NCBI GenBank assembly: GCA_003506995.1
Contig: DNXB01000135.1
Coordinates: 1 to 6,841, forward strand
DNA: 6,841 bases
Source: Verrucomicrobiales bacterium
Lineage (GTDB): Bacteria > Verrucomicrobiota > Verrucomicrobiia > Verrucomicrobiales > Verrucomicrobiaceae
Direction of reading: 5' to 3'
Part shown: positions 1 through 6,396 of the stretch, in pieces
Layout of the letters: each line of letters opens with the position of its first letter
Numbering within the stretch: position 1 is the stretch's first letter
Program-made: the position numbers and the translations under genes
The notes under the pieces: model-generated
The model's database searches: none
What the model saw: only the letters and a program-made list of their open reading frames with translations
What the model was told of the DNA's origin: nothing

Positions 1-290
1 AGCGCATCGCCATCGCCCGTGCCATTCTCGCTGACCCGGCCATCTTGATCCTCGACGAAGCCACGAGCAGTCTCGATGCCGAAAGCGAGCGCCTCGTGCA
101 GGACGCGCTGGACAAGCTGATGGAAAACCGCACCAGCATCATCATCGCCCACCGCCTCAGCACCGTGCGACGCTGCGATCAGATCCTCGCCATGTCCGGC
201 GGGGCGATCCTGGAGCGTGGAACCCATGATGAGCTCGTGTCGAAGCCGGGCGGTTTGTACGGCTCGCTGGCGAAGCTGCAGTTGGAATAA
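1..290 (+). CDS. ABC exporter ATP-binding subunit, C-terminal fragment (5' end outside window)
   Basis: This is the last 95 residues of an ABC transporter nucleotide-binding domain; reading begins at base 3 and stops at TAA 288-290. The first visible residues, RIAIARAIL, are the helix that directly follows the LSGGQ signature, which lies upstream of the window. Walker B follows (ILILDE, visible residues 14-19), then the D-loop SLD (23-25) and the H-loop histidine in IIIAHRLSTV (H50). The ending (GTHDELV, then GLYGSLAKLQ) is typical of MsbA/LmrA-like half-transporters, in which the membrane domain is fused N-terminally. The role is therefore ATP hydrolysis driving export of a lipid, peptide or drug-like substrate at the inner membrane; the substrate cannot be told. 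A 165-bp gap with hairpins separates it from the next gene, so it probably belongs to a different transcription unit. Confidence 0.93.
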   Translation, partial: RIAIARAILADPAILILDEATSSLDAESERLVQDALDKLMENRTSIIIAHRLSTVRRCDQILAMSGGAILERGTHDELVSKPGGLYGSLAKLQLE

Positions 291-299
291 GGACACCCG

Positions 300-369
300 G
301 CCACCGCCTTGTGGCGGCGGCTACGCCGCGTAGCTGCGCCCGCAAGGGCGTGGCTCGGCGCCACCGCCT
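300..369. repeat. Intergenic hairpin cluster bracketed by a 10-bp direct repeat (REP/MITE-like candidate)
   Basis: The only sizeable gap (291-455) holds consecutive GC-rich inverted repeats. 304-308 CCGCC pairs with 313-317 GGCGG around a TTGT loop. 321-325 CTACG pairs with 329-333 CGTAG around CCG. 332-341 pairs with 346-355 in a 10-bp stem (two G-T wobbles) closed by a GCAA tetraloop of the GNRA class. The same decamer, GCCACCGCCT, occurs at 300-309 and 360-369, bracketing the set. GTGGCG at 311-316 can also pair with CGCCAC at 359-364, giving a possible closing stem. No U-tract follows, so a classic intrinsic terminator is not supported, although the strong stem could still slow transcription or protect the 3' end of the ABC transporter mRNA. 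Family membership as a dispersed repeat is inference. Confidence 0.55.
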
Positions 370-455
370 CGTTAAGCGGTCTCGAATAATGGTCTCTGCG
401 TGTGACCAGCAGAACGGGTTAGGTTTAAGGCTGTGGACCGCGTTTGTTGTGCTCA

Positions 456-1448
456 ATGAAATCTGTCCTGATCATCGGCTGCGGGAGCATCGGCGAGCGT
501 CACCTGCGTTGTTTCCAAAAGACCGGGCGCTGCACCGTGACGGCCTGCGATGCCAATCCTGCGCTGCTCGCCGCCATGCAGGAGCGTTATGGCGTGCCGG
601 TCTTTGTGTCGTTGGATGACGCGCTGGCGGGGGCGAAATTTGATGCGGCGGTGGTCTGCACGCCCGCGCAGCATCATCTGCCGATGACGCTGAAGCTGCT
701 GCGGGCCGGGTTGCATGTGTTCATCGAGAAGCCGCTGGCCATCGACACGGCGTTGGTGCCCGAGGTGCGTGGCGTGATCGCGGAGAGGCAGGGTCAGTTT
801 GTGGCGGTGGCCTATGTGTATCACTGCATGCCATGGATGATCGGGGCACGGGATTTTCTGCAAACGGGCGTGCTGGGCCGCGTGCTCCAGGCCAGCGCCG
901 TGTCGGGCCAGCATTTTCCGACCTTTCGTCCGGCCTATCGCGAGATCTACTACACGCGGCATGAGACCGGCGGCGGGGCAATCCAGGACGCGCTCACGCA
1001 TTTGGTGAACGCCACTGAATGGCTCGTCGGCCCCTGCGCGCGGCTTTATTGCGATGCCGCGCATCAGGCGCTGGAAGGCGTGACGGTGGAGGACACGGTG
1101 AATGTCAGCTCTCGTCATGGCGATGTGCTCGTGAGTTTTTCAATGAACCAGTTTCAGGCTCCGAACGAAACCACGCTCCTCATCGGTTGTGAGCGTGGCA
1201 GCATCAAAATCGAGCTGCATGAGCGGCGCTGGGGCTTTCTGCGGCATGGCGACAGCGCGTGGACCTGGAATGTCACGCCGCCGCTGGAGCGCGATGAGCT
1301 TTTCATCGCGCAGGCCGATGCTTTCCTCAATGGCATGGAAGGCAAGCCGACGCCGCTGTCCACTTTTGAGGAAGCTGTGCAGACGTTGAAGTTCAATCAG
1401 GCCGCGCTGCGTTCCGCAGCCACCGGCGCAGCCATTGTTATCGAATGA
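456..1448 (+). CDS. Gfo/Idh/MocA family NAD(P)-dependent oxidoreductase
   Basis: A 330-residue protein of typical length for this two-domain family. The N-terminal Rossmann fold starts at once with MKSVLIIGCGSIGERH, whose GxGxxG is G8-C-G10-S-I-G13; D32 (in TACD) sits at the end of the second strand, where NAD specificity is usually set. The EKP motif (E91-K92-P93, in VFIEKPLAI) supplies the family's catalytic or cofactor-contacting lysine. The C-terminal alpha/beta domain carries GGGAIQDALTH with G172-G174, D178 and H182, the usual GG...D...H active-site motif. Members oxidise or reduce hydroxyl groups of sugars, inositols or sugar nucleotides in the cytoplasm; the substrate is not predictable here. 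ATG 456 is chosen over TTG 444 because the Rossmann strand begins right after the ATG. No Shine-Dalgarno is seen. The TGA ends 55 bp before the first exported protein. Confidence 0.93.
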   Translation: MKSVLIIGCGSIGERHLRCFQKTGRCTVTACDANPALLAAMQERYGVPVFVSLDDALAGAKFDAAVVCTPAQHHLPMTLKLLRAGLHVFIEKPLAIDTALVPEVRGVIAERQGQFVAVAYVYHCMPWMIGARDFLQTGVLGRVLQASAVSGQHFPTFRPAYREIYYTRHETGGGAIQDALTHLVNATEWLVGPCARLYCDAAHQALEGVTVEDTVNVSSRHGDVLVSFSMNQFQAPNETTLLIGCERGSIKIELHERRWGFLRHGDSAWTWNVTPPLERDELFIAQADAFLNGMEGKPTPLSTFEEAVQTLKFNQAALRSAATGAAIVIE

Positions 1449-1503
1449 ACACCGAAAATTTTCCTGCCCATCCATTTTTCCTACCTTCACCTCCACGCCA
1501 TTC
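1449..1503 (+). promoter_or_regulatory. AT-richer spacer upstream of the first exported protein, with a 10-bp palindrome
   Basis: This 55-bp spacer is visibly richer in A/T and pyrimidines than its surroundings. It contains the perfect palindrome GAAAATTTTC (1454-1463) and a T/C-rich stretch (about 1472-1496). No convincing -35/-10 pair and no purine-rich ribosome site precede ATG 1504. It could hold a promoter or operator for the exported genes, or simply be a short spacer within an operon. The sequence supports only the composition and the palindrome. Confidence 0.25.
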
Positions 1504-2889
1504 ATGAAACGACACCTCGCCCTCCTGTTCCTCGCTGTGTGCTCTGCCACAGCAGCCGAACCACTCGACCTCGCCTCACGCTGGGAATTGTTCGTCGATG
1601 AGTTCCTCGTCGCGCAGAAAAATGGCGTCACGCACAAGCTGCATGATCCGATCAAACGCGAGATCGTGCTCACCACCGACCAACCCTGGGAAGGCATGAC
1701 CTGCGCCTACTTCAGCGTCATCCAGGATGGCAAGAAGGTGCTGATGTATTACCGCGGCTCCTCTGGCGGCAGCGATCACAGCGACGCGCAGGTCACCTGC
1801 GTCGCCGAAAGCACGGATGGCATTCATTTCACACGCCCGAAGCTCGGTCTGATCGAGGCGGGCGGCACGAAAGACAACAATGTCATCTGGCGCGGTGTCG
1901 AGTCTCACAACTTCTCGCCCTTCCTCGACACCAACCCAAACTCCAGGCCGGAAGAGCGCTTCAAAGCCCTTGGCGGTGTGAAACAGCCCGGCAAGAACTG
2001 GCATCAAGGCGAAACGCCGGGAGGACTCTACGCCTTTGCTTCCGCCGACGGCATTCACTGGAAGAAGATGAAGGACACGCCGGTCATCACCAAGGGCGCC
2101 TTCGACTCGCAGAACCTCGCCTTCTATGACACGACACGCAGCCGTTACGCCTGCTTCAGCCGCATCTTCAGCAACAAAGTCCGCGCCGTGCAAAGCTGCA
2201 CCTCTTCCGACTTCCTCGCCTGGAGCGACGGCATCCCGCACCGCTATGCCAAAGACGTGCCGATGGAGCATTTCTACACCAGCGCCACCGTCCCATGCCC
2301 CACCGCGCCGCATTTGTTTCTCTCTTTCCCGAAACGCTTCGTCACCACACGGAAAAAGGTGCCGGAACACGAAGGCCCAGGCGTCAGCGACGCGGTCTTC
2401 ATGTCCAGCCGTGACGGTGTGAGCTGGGACCGGCCCTTCCTCGAAGCCTGGGTGCGCCCCGGCCCCGATCTCAAGAACTGGACCGACCGCAACAACATGA
2501 CCGCCAACGGCATCATCACCGGCGACACCGAATGGTCCCTCTACATCAGCGAGCACTACCGCCACGCCGACCACCGCATCCGCCGTCTCACTGTTCGCAA
2601 GCAGGGCTTCGCCTCCATGCACGCCGACGCCAAAGGCGGCGAGTTCACCACGCATCCACTCAAGTTCACCGGCAAAAATCTCGTGCTGAACTACTCCACT
2701 TCCGCTGCTGGCAGCATCCAGATCGATGCCCTTGATGAATCTGGAAAAGTCCTGGCCGCCATGCCCGAACTCTACGGCGACGATCTTGAAGCGAGCGTCC
2801 TCGATGTCTCCAAACTCATCGGTCAAAGCATCCGTCTTCGCGTGAAGATGAAGGACGCCGATTTGTATGCGCTGCGCTTTGCGGACTAA
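1504..2889 (+). CDS. Exported glycosidase-like beta-propeller protein (GH32/GH43-like fold), paralog A
   Basis: A 461-residue protein. ATG 1504 is chosen over an upstream TTG at 1435 because it places a textbook signal peptide at the N-terminus: basic MKRH, hydrophobic LALLFLAVC, and a likely cleavage after ATAA (A18-E19). The mature part opens with WELFVDEFLVA (27-37) and QPWEGM (60-65), the pattern seen in many uncharacterised Planctomycetota/Verrucomicrobiota proteins often labelled GH32- or GH43-like. Four S-x-D-[GFL]-[ILV]-x-[WF] repeats lie at residues 103-109, 180-186, 234-240 and 302-308, consistent with propeller blades. The C-terminal 80 or so residues (LVLNYSTSAAGSIQIDALD, then SIRLRVKMKDADLYALRF) form a beta-rich accessory module. 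D32 could be an active-site acid, but the GH32 motif NDPNG is absent, so catalysis is unproven; glycan binding is an alternative. It is paralogous to the protein at 4008-5576. Confidence 0.82.
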   Translation: MKRHLALLFLAVCSATAAEPLDLASRWELFVDEFLVAQKNGVTHKLHDPIKREIVLTTDQPWEGMTCAYFSVIQDGKKVLMYYRGSSGGSDHSDAQVTCVAESTDGIHFTRPKLGLIEAGGTKDNNVIWRGVESHNFSPFLDTNPNSRPEERFKALGGVKQPGKNWHQGETPGGLYAFASADGIHWKKMKDTPVITKGAFDSQNLAFYDTTRSRYACFSRIFSNKVRAVQSCTSSDFLAWSDGIPHRYAKDVPMEHFYTSATVPCPTAPHLFLSFPKRFVTTRKKVPEHEGPGVSDAVFMSSRDGVSWDRPFLEAWVRPGPDLKNWTDRNNMTANGIITGDTEWSLYISEHYRHADHRIRRLTVRKQGFASMHADAKGGEFTTHPLKFTGKNLVLNYSTSAAGSIQIDALDESGKVLAAMPELYGDDLEASVLDVSKLIGQSIRLRVKMKDADLYALRFAD

Positions 2890-2946
2890 CCCGCGTCAAG
2901 ACGTCCGCCTTGACCTTTTGACCACTCTTTGACGATCCCCTGACCC
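2890..2946 (+). promoter_or_regulatory. Spacer with an inverted GTCAAG/CTTGAC repeat and iterated TTGAC
   Basis: The 57-bp spacer between two exported-protein genes holds GTCAAG (2895-2900) and its exact inverse CTTGAC (2909-2914), separated by 8 nt. TTGAC recurs at 2910-2914, 2918-2922 and 2929-2933, and TGAC again at 2941-2944. It could be an operator, a weak RNA hairpin or an internal promoter, since TTGAC is also the -35 core. No -10 box at a suitable distance was recognised, and no Shine-Dalgarno precedes ATG 2947. The repetition is seen directly; the function is a guess. Confidence 0.25.
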
Positions 2947-4011
2947 ATGAAACGCCTTTTCGCCCTCCTCTTCGCCCTTTGCTCTCCGCTCCACGCTCAA
3001 GACATCACCCGTTTCGTTGCCATCGACAACGTCTGCGCATGGCCATGCCTCACGTTGATGCCCGATGGCAGCATCAATACCACCATCTTTGGCAAGCCGA
3101 GCCATGGCCAGGTTGCCGGAGCCGCCGAGTGTTGGAACAGCCCGGATGGAGAGTTCTGGACCTTGCGCGGCATCCCCGCGCCGAACGACGAAAACACCAA
3201 CCGCATGAATGTGGCCGCAGGTCTCGCGAAAAATGGCGACCTGCTCGTGCTCTGCTCCGGCTGGACCGACGAGAAGCAGCCGCAGCGTCCGAAACAAGCC
3301 GTGTTCCGTGATGACATTCTTTCCACCTGGGTCTGCCGCAGCAGCGATGGCGGCAAGACTTGGTCACAGATCAAAGAGTTCCCTGCACCCGATGCCGGAT
3401 GGACGCACCACATCCCGTTTGGCGACATCAAGATCGGCGAGGACGGCGCCCTGCACGTCTCCTGCTACGGCGGCGAGTTCACCGATCCCACGCAGAGCAC
3501 CAAGACCAAAGGCTACCGCTCCTGGCACTTCCGCAGCGACGACGATGGCAAGACATGGCAGCGCGTCAGCATCATCCACCCAACCGGCAACGAGACCACG
3601 CTCCTGCACCTCGGCGGCAAGCGCTGGCTCGCCGCCGCACGCGAGACCGCGATGGATCTCTTCACCTCTGAAGATGACGGTGTGACCTGGGGAGAGCCTG
3701 ACCGCGTCACCCAAAAGAACGAGATCAACGGCCACCTCGCCCGCCTCAAAGACGGCCGCATCATCCTCGCCTACGGCAACCGTATCAAGACCGGTGACCA
3801 GCTCGGCGTGCTCGCTAAATTCAGCAGTGACGAAGGCAAGACCTGGGGCGAGCCCATCCGCGTCGCCCACACCACCACCTGGGATTGCGGCTACCCCAGC
3901 ACCGTCCAGCGTGCCGACGGCAAACTCGTCACCGCCTGGTATGCCGGTGCCTCCGAGTATCACGCCCGCTACCATATGGGCGTCGCCATCTGGGAGGCGC
4001 CCGAGCCATGA
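2947..4011 (+). CDS. Exported sialidase-like protein with Asp-box (BNR) repeats
   Basis: A 354-residue protein beginning at ATG 2947 with a signal peptide (MKRLFALLFALCSPLHA, likely cut after A17), so it is exported. Four good Asp boxes (S-x-D-x-G-x-T-W) are visible: 132-139 SSDGGKTW, 197-204 SDDDGKTW, 241-248 SEDDGVTW and 293-300 SSDEGKTW, spaced 44-65 residues apart as in a six-bladed sialidase propeller. NSPDGEFW (64-71) is a degenerate fifth. The segment CGYPSTVQRADGKLVTAWY (314-332) matches the late-blade region of the BNR_2/exo-sialidase family. Known members hydrolyse terminal sialic acid or related sugars, but many bacterial relatives are not sialidases, and the arginine triad and Tyr/Glu pair cannot be assigned with confidence. 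The downstream gene overlaps its stop codon (ATGA, 4008-4011), so expression is translationally coupled. Confidence 0.88.
   Translation: MKRLFALLFALCSPLHAQDITRFVAIDNVCAWPCLTLMPDGSINTTIFGKPSHGQVAGAAECWNSPDGEFWTLRGIPAPNDENTNRMNVAAGLAKNGDLLVLCSGWTDEKQPQRPKQAVFRDDILSTWVCRSSDGGKTWSQIKEFPAPDAGWTHHIPFGDIKIGEDGALHVSCYGGEFTDPTQSTKTKGYRSWHFRSDDDGKTWQRVSIIHPTGNETTLLHLGGKRWLAAARETAMDLFTSEDDGVTWGEPDRVTQKNEINGHLARLKDGRIILAYGNRIKTGDQLGVLAKFSSDEGKTWGEPIRVAHTTTWDCGYPSTVQRADGKLVTAWYAGASEYHARYHMGVAIWEAPEP
3993..3997 (+). promoter_or_regulatory. Shine-Dalgarno-like GGAGG inside the sialidase-like gene, for the overlapping downstream start
   Basis: GGAGG (part of GGGAGG, 3992-3997) lies 10 nt before ATG 4008, within the last codons of the sialidase-like gene. 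It is the only start in this window preceded by a clear Shine-Dalgarno sequence, and it supports ATG 4008 over an in-frame upstream ATG at 3885, which would read through the coupled gene and lose the signal peptide. The spacing is slightly long, so it may assist re-initiation rather than act alone. Confidence 0.5.
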
Positions 4012-5576
4012 AACTTGGCAGCGTGATTCTGGCAGCATTCGTGGCTGGGGCCTCAGCCGCAGAACGCACGATTCTTTTCGCGGATGATCACGACATCCTC
4101 TGCCGGGCGGGGACGCGCCGTGTTTTGGAAAAGCCCGTGCGTCATGCCAGGAATCCGCTCATCACCGAGGACAAGCCCTGGGAGATGGCCATCGCGTGGA
4201 CGAGCGCGCATCGCGACAAGGCCACGGGCAAATACCAGCTCTGGTATCAGGCCTACGCGGGCAAGCGGGCGCAGCTCAAGACGTATGAGTGCGTGGTCTG
4301 CTACGCGGAATCGGCGGACGGCATCACGTTCACGAAGCCGAACCTCGGCCTCTTTGATTTCAATGGCGAGAAGAACACGAACATCGTGCTCATCGGCAGC
4401 GGCTTGTATGGCGACCGCTACTGCAACAGCGTCATCGTCGATGTGATGGAGCCCGACACGTCGAAGCGCTACAAGATGCTCTACTACGACTGGGCCAAGA
4501 CCGCGAAAGGCGAACTCGTCGCGGGACTGCACCTCGCGTTTTCGCCCGATGGCATCCGCTGGACGAAACATCCCGAAGCACCGCTCTACACCACGTCCTT
4601 TGGCGGGAAGAAACAACAGCCGCCGTTCGCGGGCGAGAATCCTTACACCGAGACCACCGCGTTGGATGGTCGCGTGAAGCGGCAGCTCTTGAGGCCCATC
4701 AGCATGTCCGACGCCGCCGATCCGGTGTTTGATCCGAAGCGGAAGTTGTGGGCCATTTATGGCAAGGCGTGGATTCCCGGCCCGGATGGCGGCCTCGGCT
4801 GGAAGCACGGCATGGGCCGCGTGGAGAGCCGCGATCTGCTGCATTGGAGCAAGCCTCAAATAGTCTGCTTCCCCGACGAACACGACGGAGCGCTGGAATT
4901 TCACACCTCGCCCGTGTTTTTCCGGCATGACCGCTACTTCAGCCTCAATCAAATCCTCAATCGCCCCGGCGGCGGCACGATGGACATCGAACTCATGCTC
5001 AGCCGCGACGGCCTCGACTGGCAGCGGCCGTTTCGCGATGAACTCTGGCTCAAGCGCAGCGAGGGCGACCAATTCGACAGCGGCACGCTTGCCACGAATG
5101 CCGACATCGTGATCGAAGGCCGCGAGATGCGTTTCTACTACGGCGCCTACAGCAGCGGAGCCATCGGCGGTGGCACGAACATCACCGGTGACCAGCAAAA
5201 GAGCGGTGTGGGTATGGTCTCGCTGCCTCTCGACCGCTTCGCCGGCCTGCGCAGCGAGCCGGAGCCTCCCACGCCCAAAATCAAATCACCTCCCGACATC
5301 GGCCAGATCACGCTGAAGCCCATCGATCTGAAAGGCCGCACGGAAATCTATGTGAACGCCGACGCGGCGAACGGAGCCGTGTGGTGCGAAATCCTCGACG
5401 AGGACGGCTTCCGCCTCCCAGGCTTCGACAAGTCCAATTGCCTGCCTTTGAAGAAAGACACCACGCGTTATCGTTTTGCTTGGAAAGAGAAAAAGCTGGC
5501 TGATTTGCCCTCAGGCAAACATCACATCCGCCTTCATCTCCAGCACGCCGCCGTCTTTGCTCTGACGCTACACTAA
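4008..5576 (+). CDS. Exported glycosidase-like beta-propeller protein (GH32/GH43-like fold), paralog B
   Basis: A 522-residue protein starting at ATG 4008, which overlaps the preceding stop by 4 bp. Its signal peptide is MKLGSVILAAFVAGASAA (cut near A17/A18). It aligns by eye with the protein at 1504-2889: LFADDHDI and KPWEMA at the N-terminus, CYAESADGITFTKPNLGL (98-115) against CVAESTDGIHFTRPKLGL there, FSPDGIRWTK (178-187), and LSRDGLDWQRPF (331-342) against SSRDGVSWDRPF. The S-x-D-[GL]-[IL]-x-[WF] repeats are at 102-108, 179-185, 274-280 and 332-338. A proline-rich linker (417-430) joins a C-terminal beta-rich module (about 431-522, including WCEILDEDGFRLPGF). It is about 60 residues longer than the paralog, mostly in the middle (about 190-270). 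Role: probable exported glycan hydrolase or glycan-binding protein. Catalytic residues are not identified; D26/D27 near the N-terminus are candidates. Five bases separate it from the aldolase gene. Confidence 0.82.
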   Translation: MKLGSVILAAFVAGASAAERTILFADDHDILCRAGTRRVLEKPVRHARNPLITEDKPWEMAIAWTSAHRDKATGKYQLWYQAYAGKRAQLKTYECVVCYAESADGITFTKPNLGLFDFNGEKNTNIVLIGSGLYGDRYCNSVIVDVMEPDTSKRYKMLYYDWAKTAKGELVAGLHLAFSPDGIRWTKHPEAPLYTTSFGGKKQQPPFAGENPYTETTALDGRVKRQLLRPISMSDAADPVFDPKRKLWAIYGKAWIPGPDGGLGWKHGMGRVESRDLLHWSKPQIVCFPDEHDGALEFHTSPVFFRHDRYFSLNQILNRPGGGTMDIELMLSRDGLDWQRPFRDELWLKRSEGDQFDSGTLATNADIVIEGREMRFYYGAYSSGAIGGGTNITGDQQKSGVGMVSLPLDRFAGLRSEPEPPTPKIKSPPDIGQITLKPIDLKGRTEIYVNADAANGAVWCEILDEDGFRLPGFDKSNCLPLKKDTTRYRFAWKEKKLADLPSGKHHIRLHLQHAAVFALTLH

Positions 5577-5581
5577 CCCCA

Positions 5582-6391
5582 ATGAAACTACGCCCCTCCC
5601 GCATCCTCCGCGAACTTCGCGCCGGTCAAAACAGCACCGTTTTCAAGCTGAACATGGGCGATCCCCGCATCGTCGAGCTTGCCGGTCTTGCTGGAGCCAG
5701 CGCCGTTTGGCTGTGCAACGAGCATGTGCCGAATGACTGGCTCAATCTGGAGCATCAGATCCGCGCCGCGAAGCTCTATGACATGGACACCATCGTCCGT
5801 GTGAACAAAGGTGGCTACAGCGAGTATGTGAAGCCCTTCGAGTGTGACGCCACCGGCATCATGGTGCCGCACATCACCAGCGCTGACGAGGCGCGCAACG
5901 TGGTGGATATGGTGCGCTGCCAACCGTTGGGTCGAAAGGCGCTCGACGCCGGAAACATGGACGGCCTCTTCTGCCAGGTGCCGCTGACTGAGTATGCGCA
6001 CCACTGCAACACCGAGAAGTTCGTCATTCTTCAGATCGAAAGCCCTGAGGCGCTTGAAGTGGTCGAAGAGATCGCCGCCGTGCCCGGCTACGACATGCTG
6101 CTCTTCGGCGCGGGCGATTTCAGCCATCGCATTGGCAAGCTCGGCCAGGCGACCTGCGCTGAAACTGTCGCGGCGAGAAAGCGCGTGCATGCGGCGGCGG
6201 TCAAGCATGGCAAGTATGTCGCCGTGGCCTCGCTGTTTGGTCAGAAAGACCAGCTCATTGAGGAGGGCACCCGCGTCTTCACGCTCGGCGCTGATGTTCT
6301 CGAACTCGGCAATGCTTTTCACAAGCTCGTCAACGATTTCGGCGGTGGTATCGCCGCGCCGAGCAGCGATTCGGTTTACCAATCCAAGTAA
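5582..6391 (+). CDS. HpcH/HpaI family aldolase (2-keto-3-deoxy acid aldolase-like)
   Basis: A 269-residue class II aldolase-type (beta/alpha)8 protein of usual length. The family's functional positions are recognisable: H48 in NEHVPND, R73 in IVRVN, E153 in ILQIES and D179 in FGAGDFSH. They correspond to His45, Arg70, Glu149 and Asp175 of the E. coli HpcH/HpaI enzyme (numbering from memory), where the acids hold the divalent metal and Arg holds pyruvate. The HpcH motif DGEH reads CNEH here, so the Asp that partners the catalytic His is a Cys (C45). Relatives cleave 4-hydroxy-2-keto acids, including 2-keto-3-deoxy sugar acids, to pyruvate (or related keto acids) plus an aldehyde in the cytoplasm. 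No signal peptide is present. The gene starts 5 bp after the upstream stop and ends 5 bp before the SDR, so it is surely co-transcribed. Substrate unknown; sugar-acid catabolism is inferred from neighbours. Confidence 0.9.
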   Translation: MKLRPSRILRELRAGQNSTVFKLNMGDPRIVELAGLAGASAVWLCNEHVPNDWLNLEHQIRAAKLYDMDTIVRVNKGGYSEYVKPFECDATGIMVPHITSADEARNVVDMVRCQPLGRKALDAGNMDGLFCQVPLTEYAHHCNTEKFVILQIESPEALEVVEEIAAVPGYDMLLFGAGDFSHRIGKLGQATCAETVAARKRVHAAAVKHGKYVAVASLFGQKDQLIEEGTRVFTLGADVLELGNAFHKLVNDFGGGIAAPSSDSVYQSK

Positions 6392-6396
6392 ACACC

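Noticed and set aside
300..369. CRISPR-like or intrinsic-terminator reading of the hairpin cluster
   Set aside because: Only two copies of a 10-bp repeat exist with a single interval, and no T-run follows any stem.
385..390. AATAAT as a -10 box for the oxidoreductase gene
   Set aside because: It matches TATAAT at five of six bases, but no -35-like hexamer lies at a suitable distance; that position falls in the GC-rich repeat.
1435..1503. TTG start giving a 23-residue extension of the first propeller protein
   Set aside because: It overlaps the oxidoreductase end and precedes a complete signal peptide starting at ATG 1504.
1516..1542. Lipoprotein signal (lipobox) in the first propeller protein
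   Set aside because: The residues before Cys13 are L-A-V, and Val at -1 does not fit the lipobox; an ordinary signal peptidase I site follows at ATAA/E.
1576..2826. A 416-codon open frame on the minus strand opposite the first propeller gene, with similar long antisense frames at 4053-5198, 3364-4038 and 5588-6382
   Set aside because: They mirror real genes in GC-rich DNA, and their translations are rich in Ala/Val/Gly/His/Arg without recognisable motifs. The + strand proteins have signal peptides, repeats and family motifs.
3885..4007. In-frame upstream extension of the paralog B gene from ATG 3885
   Set aside because: The extra 41 residues are Arg/His-rich, overlap the sialidase-like coding sequence, and would bury the clear signal peptide that begins at 4008.
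5504..5519. TTTGCC-CTCA-GGCAAA hairpin
   Set aside because: It lies inside the coding sequence of paralog B, has only a 6-bp stem, and encodes conserved-looking module residues; probably chance.
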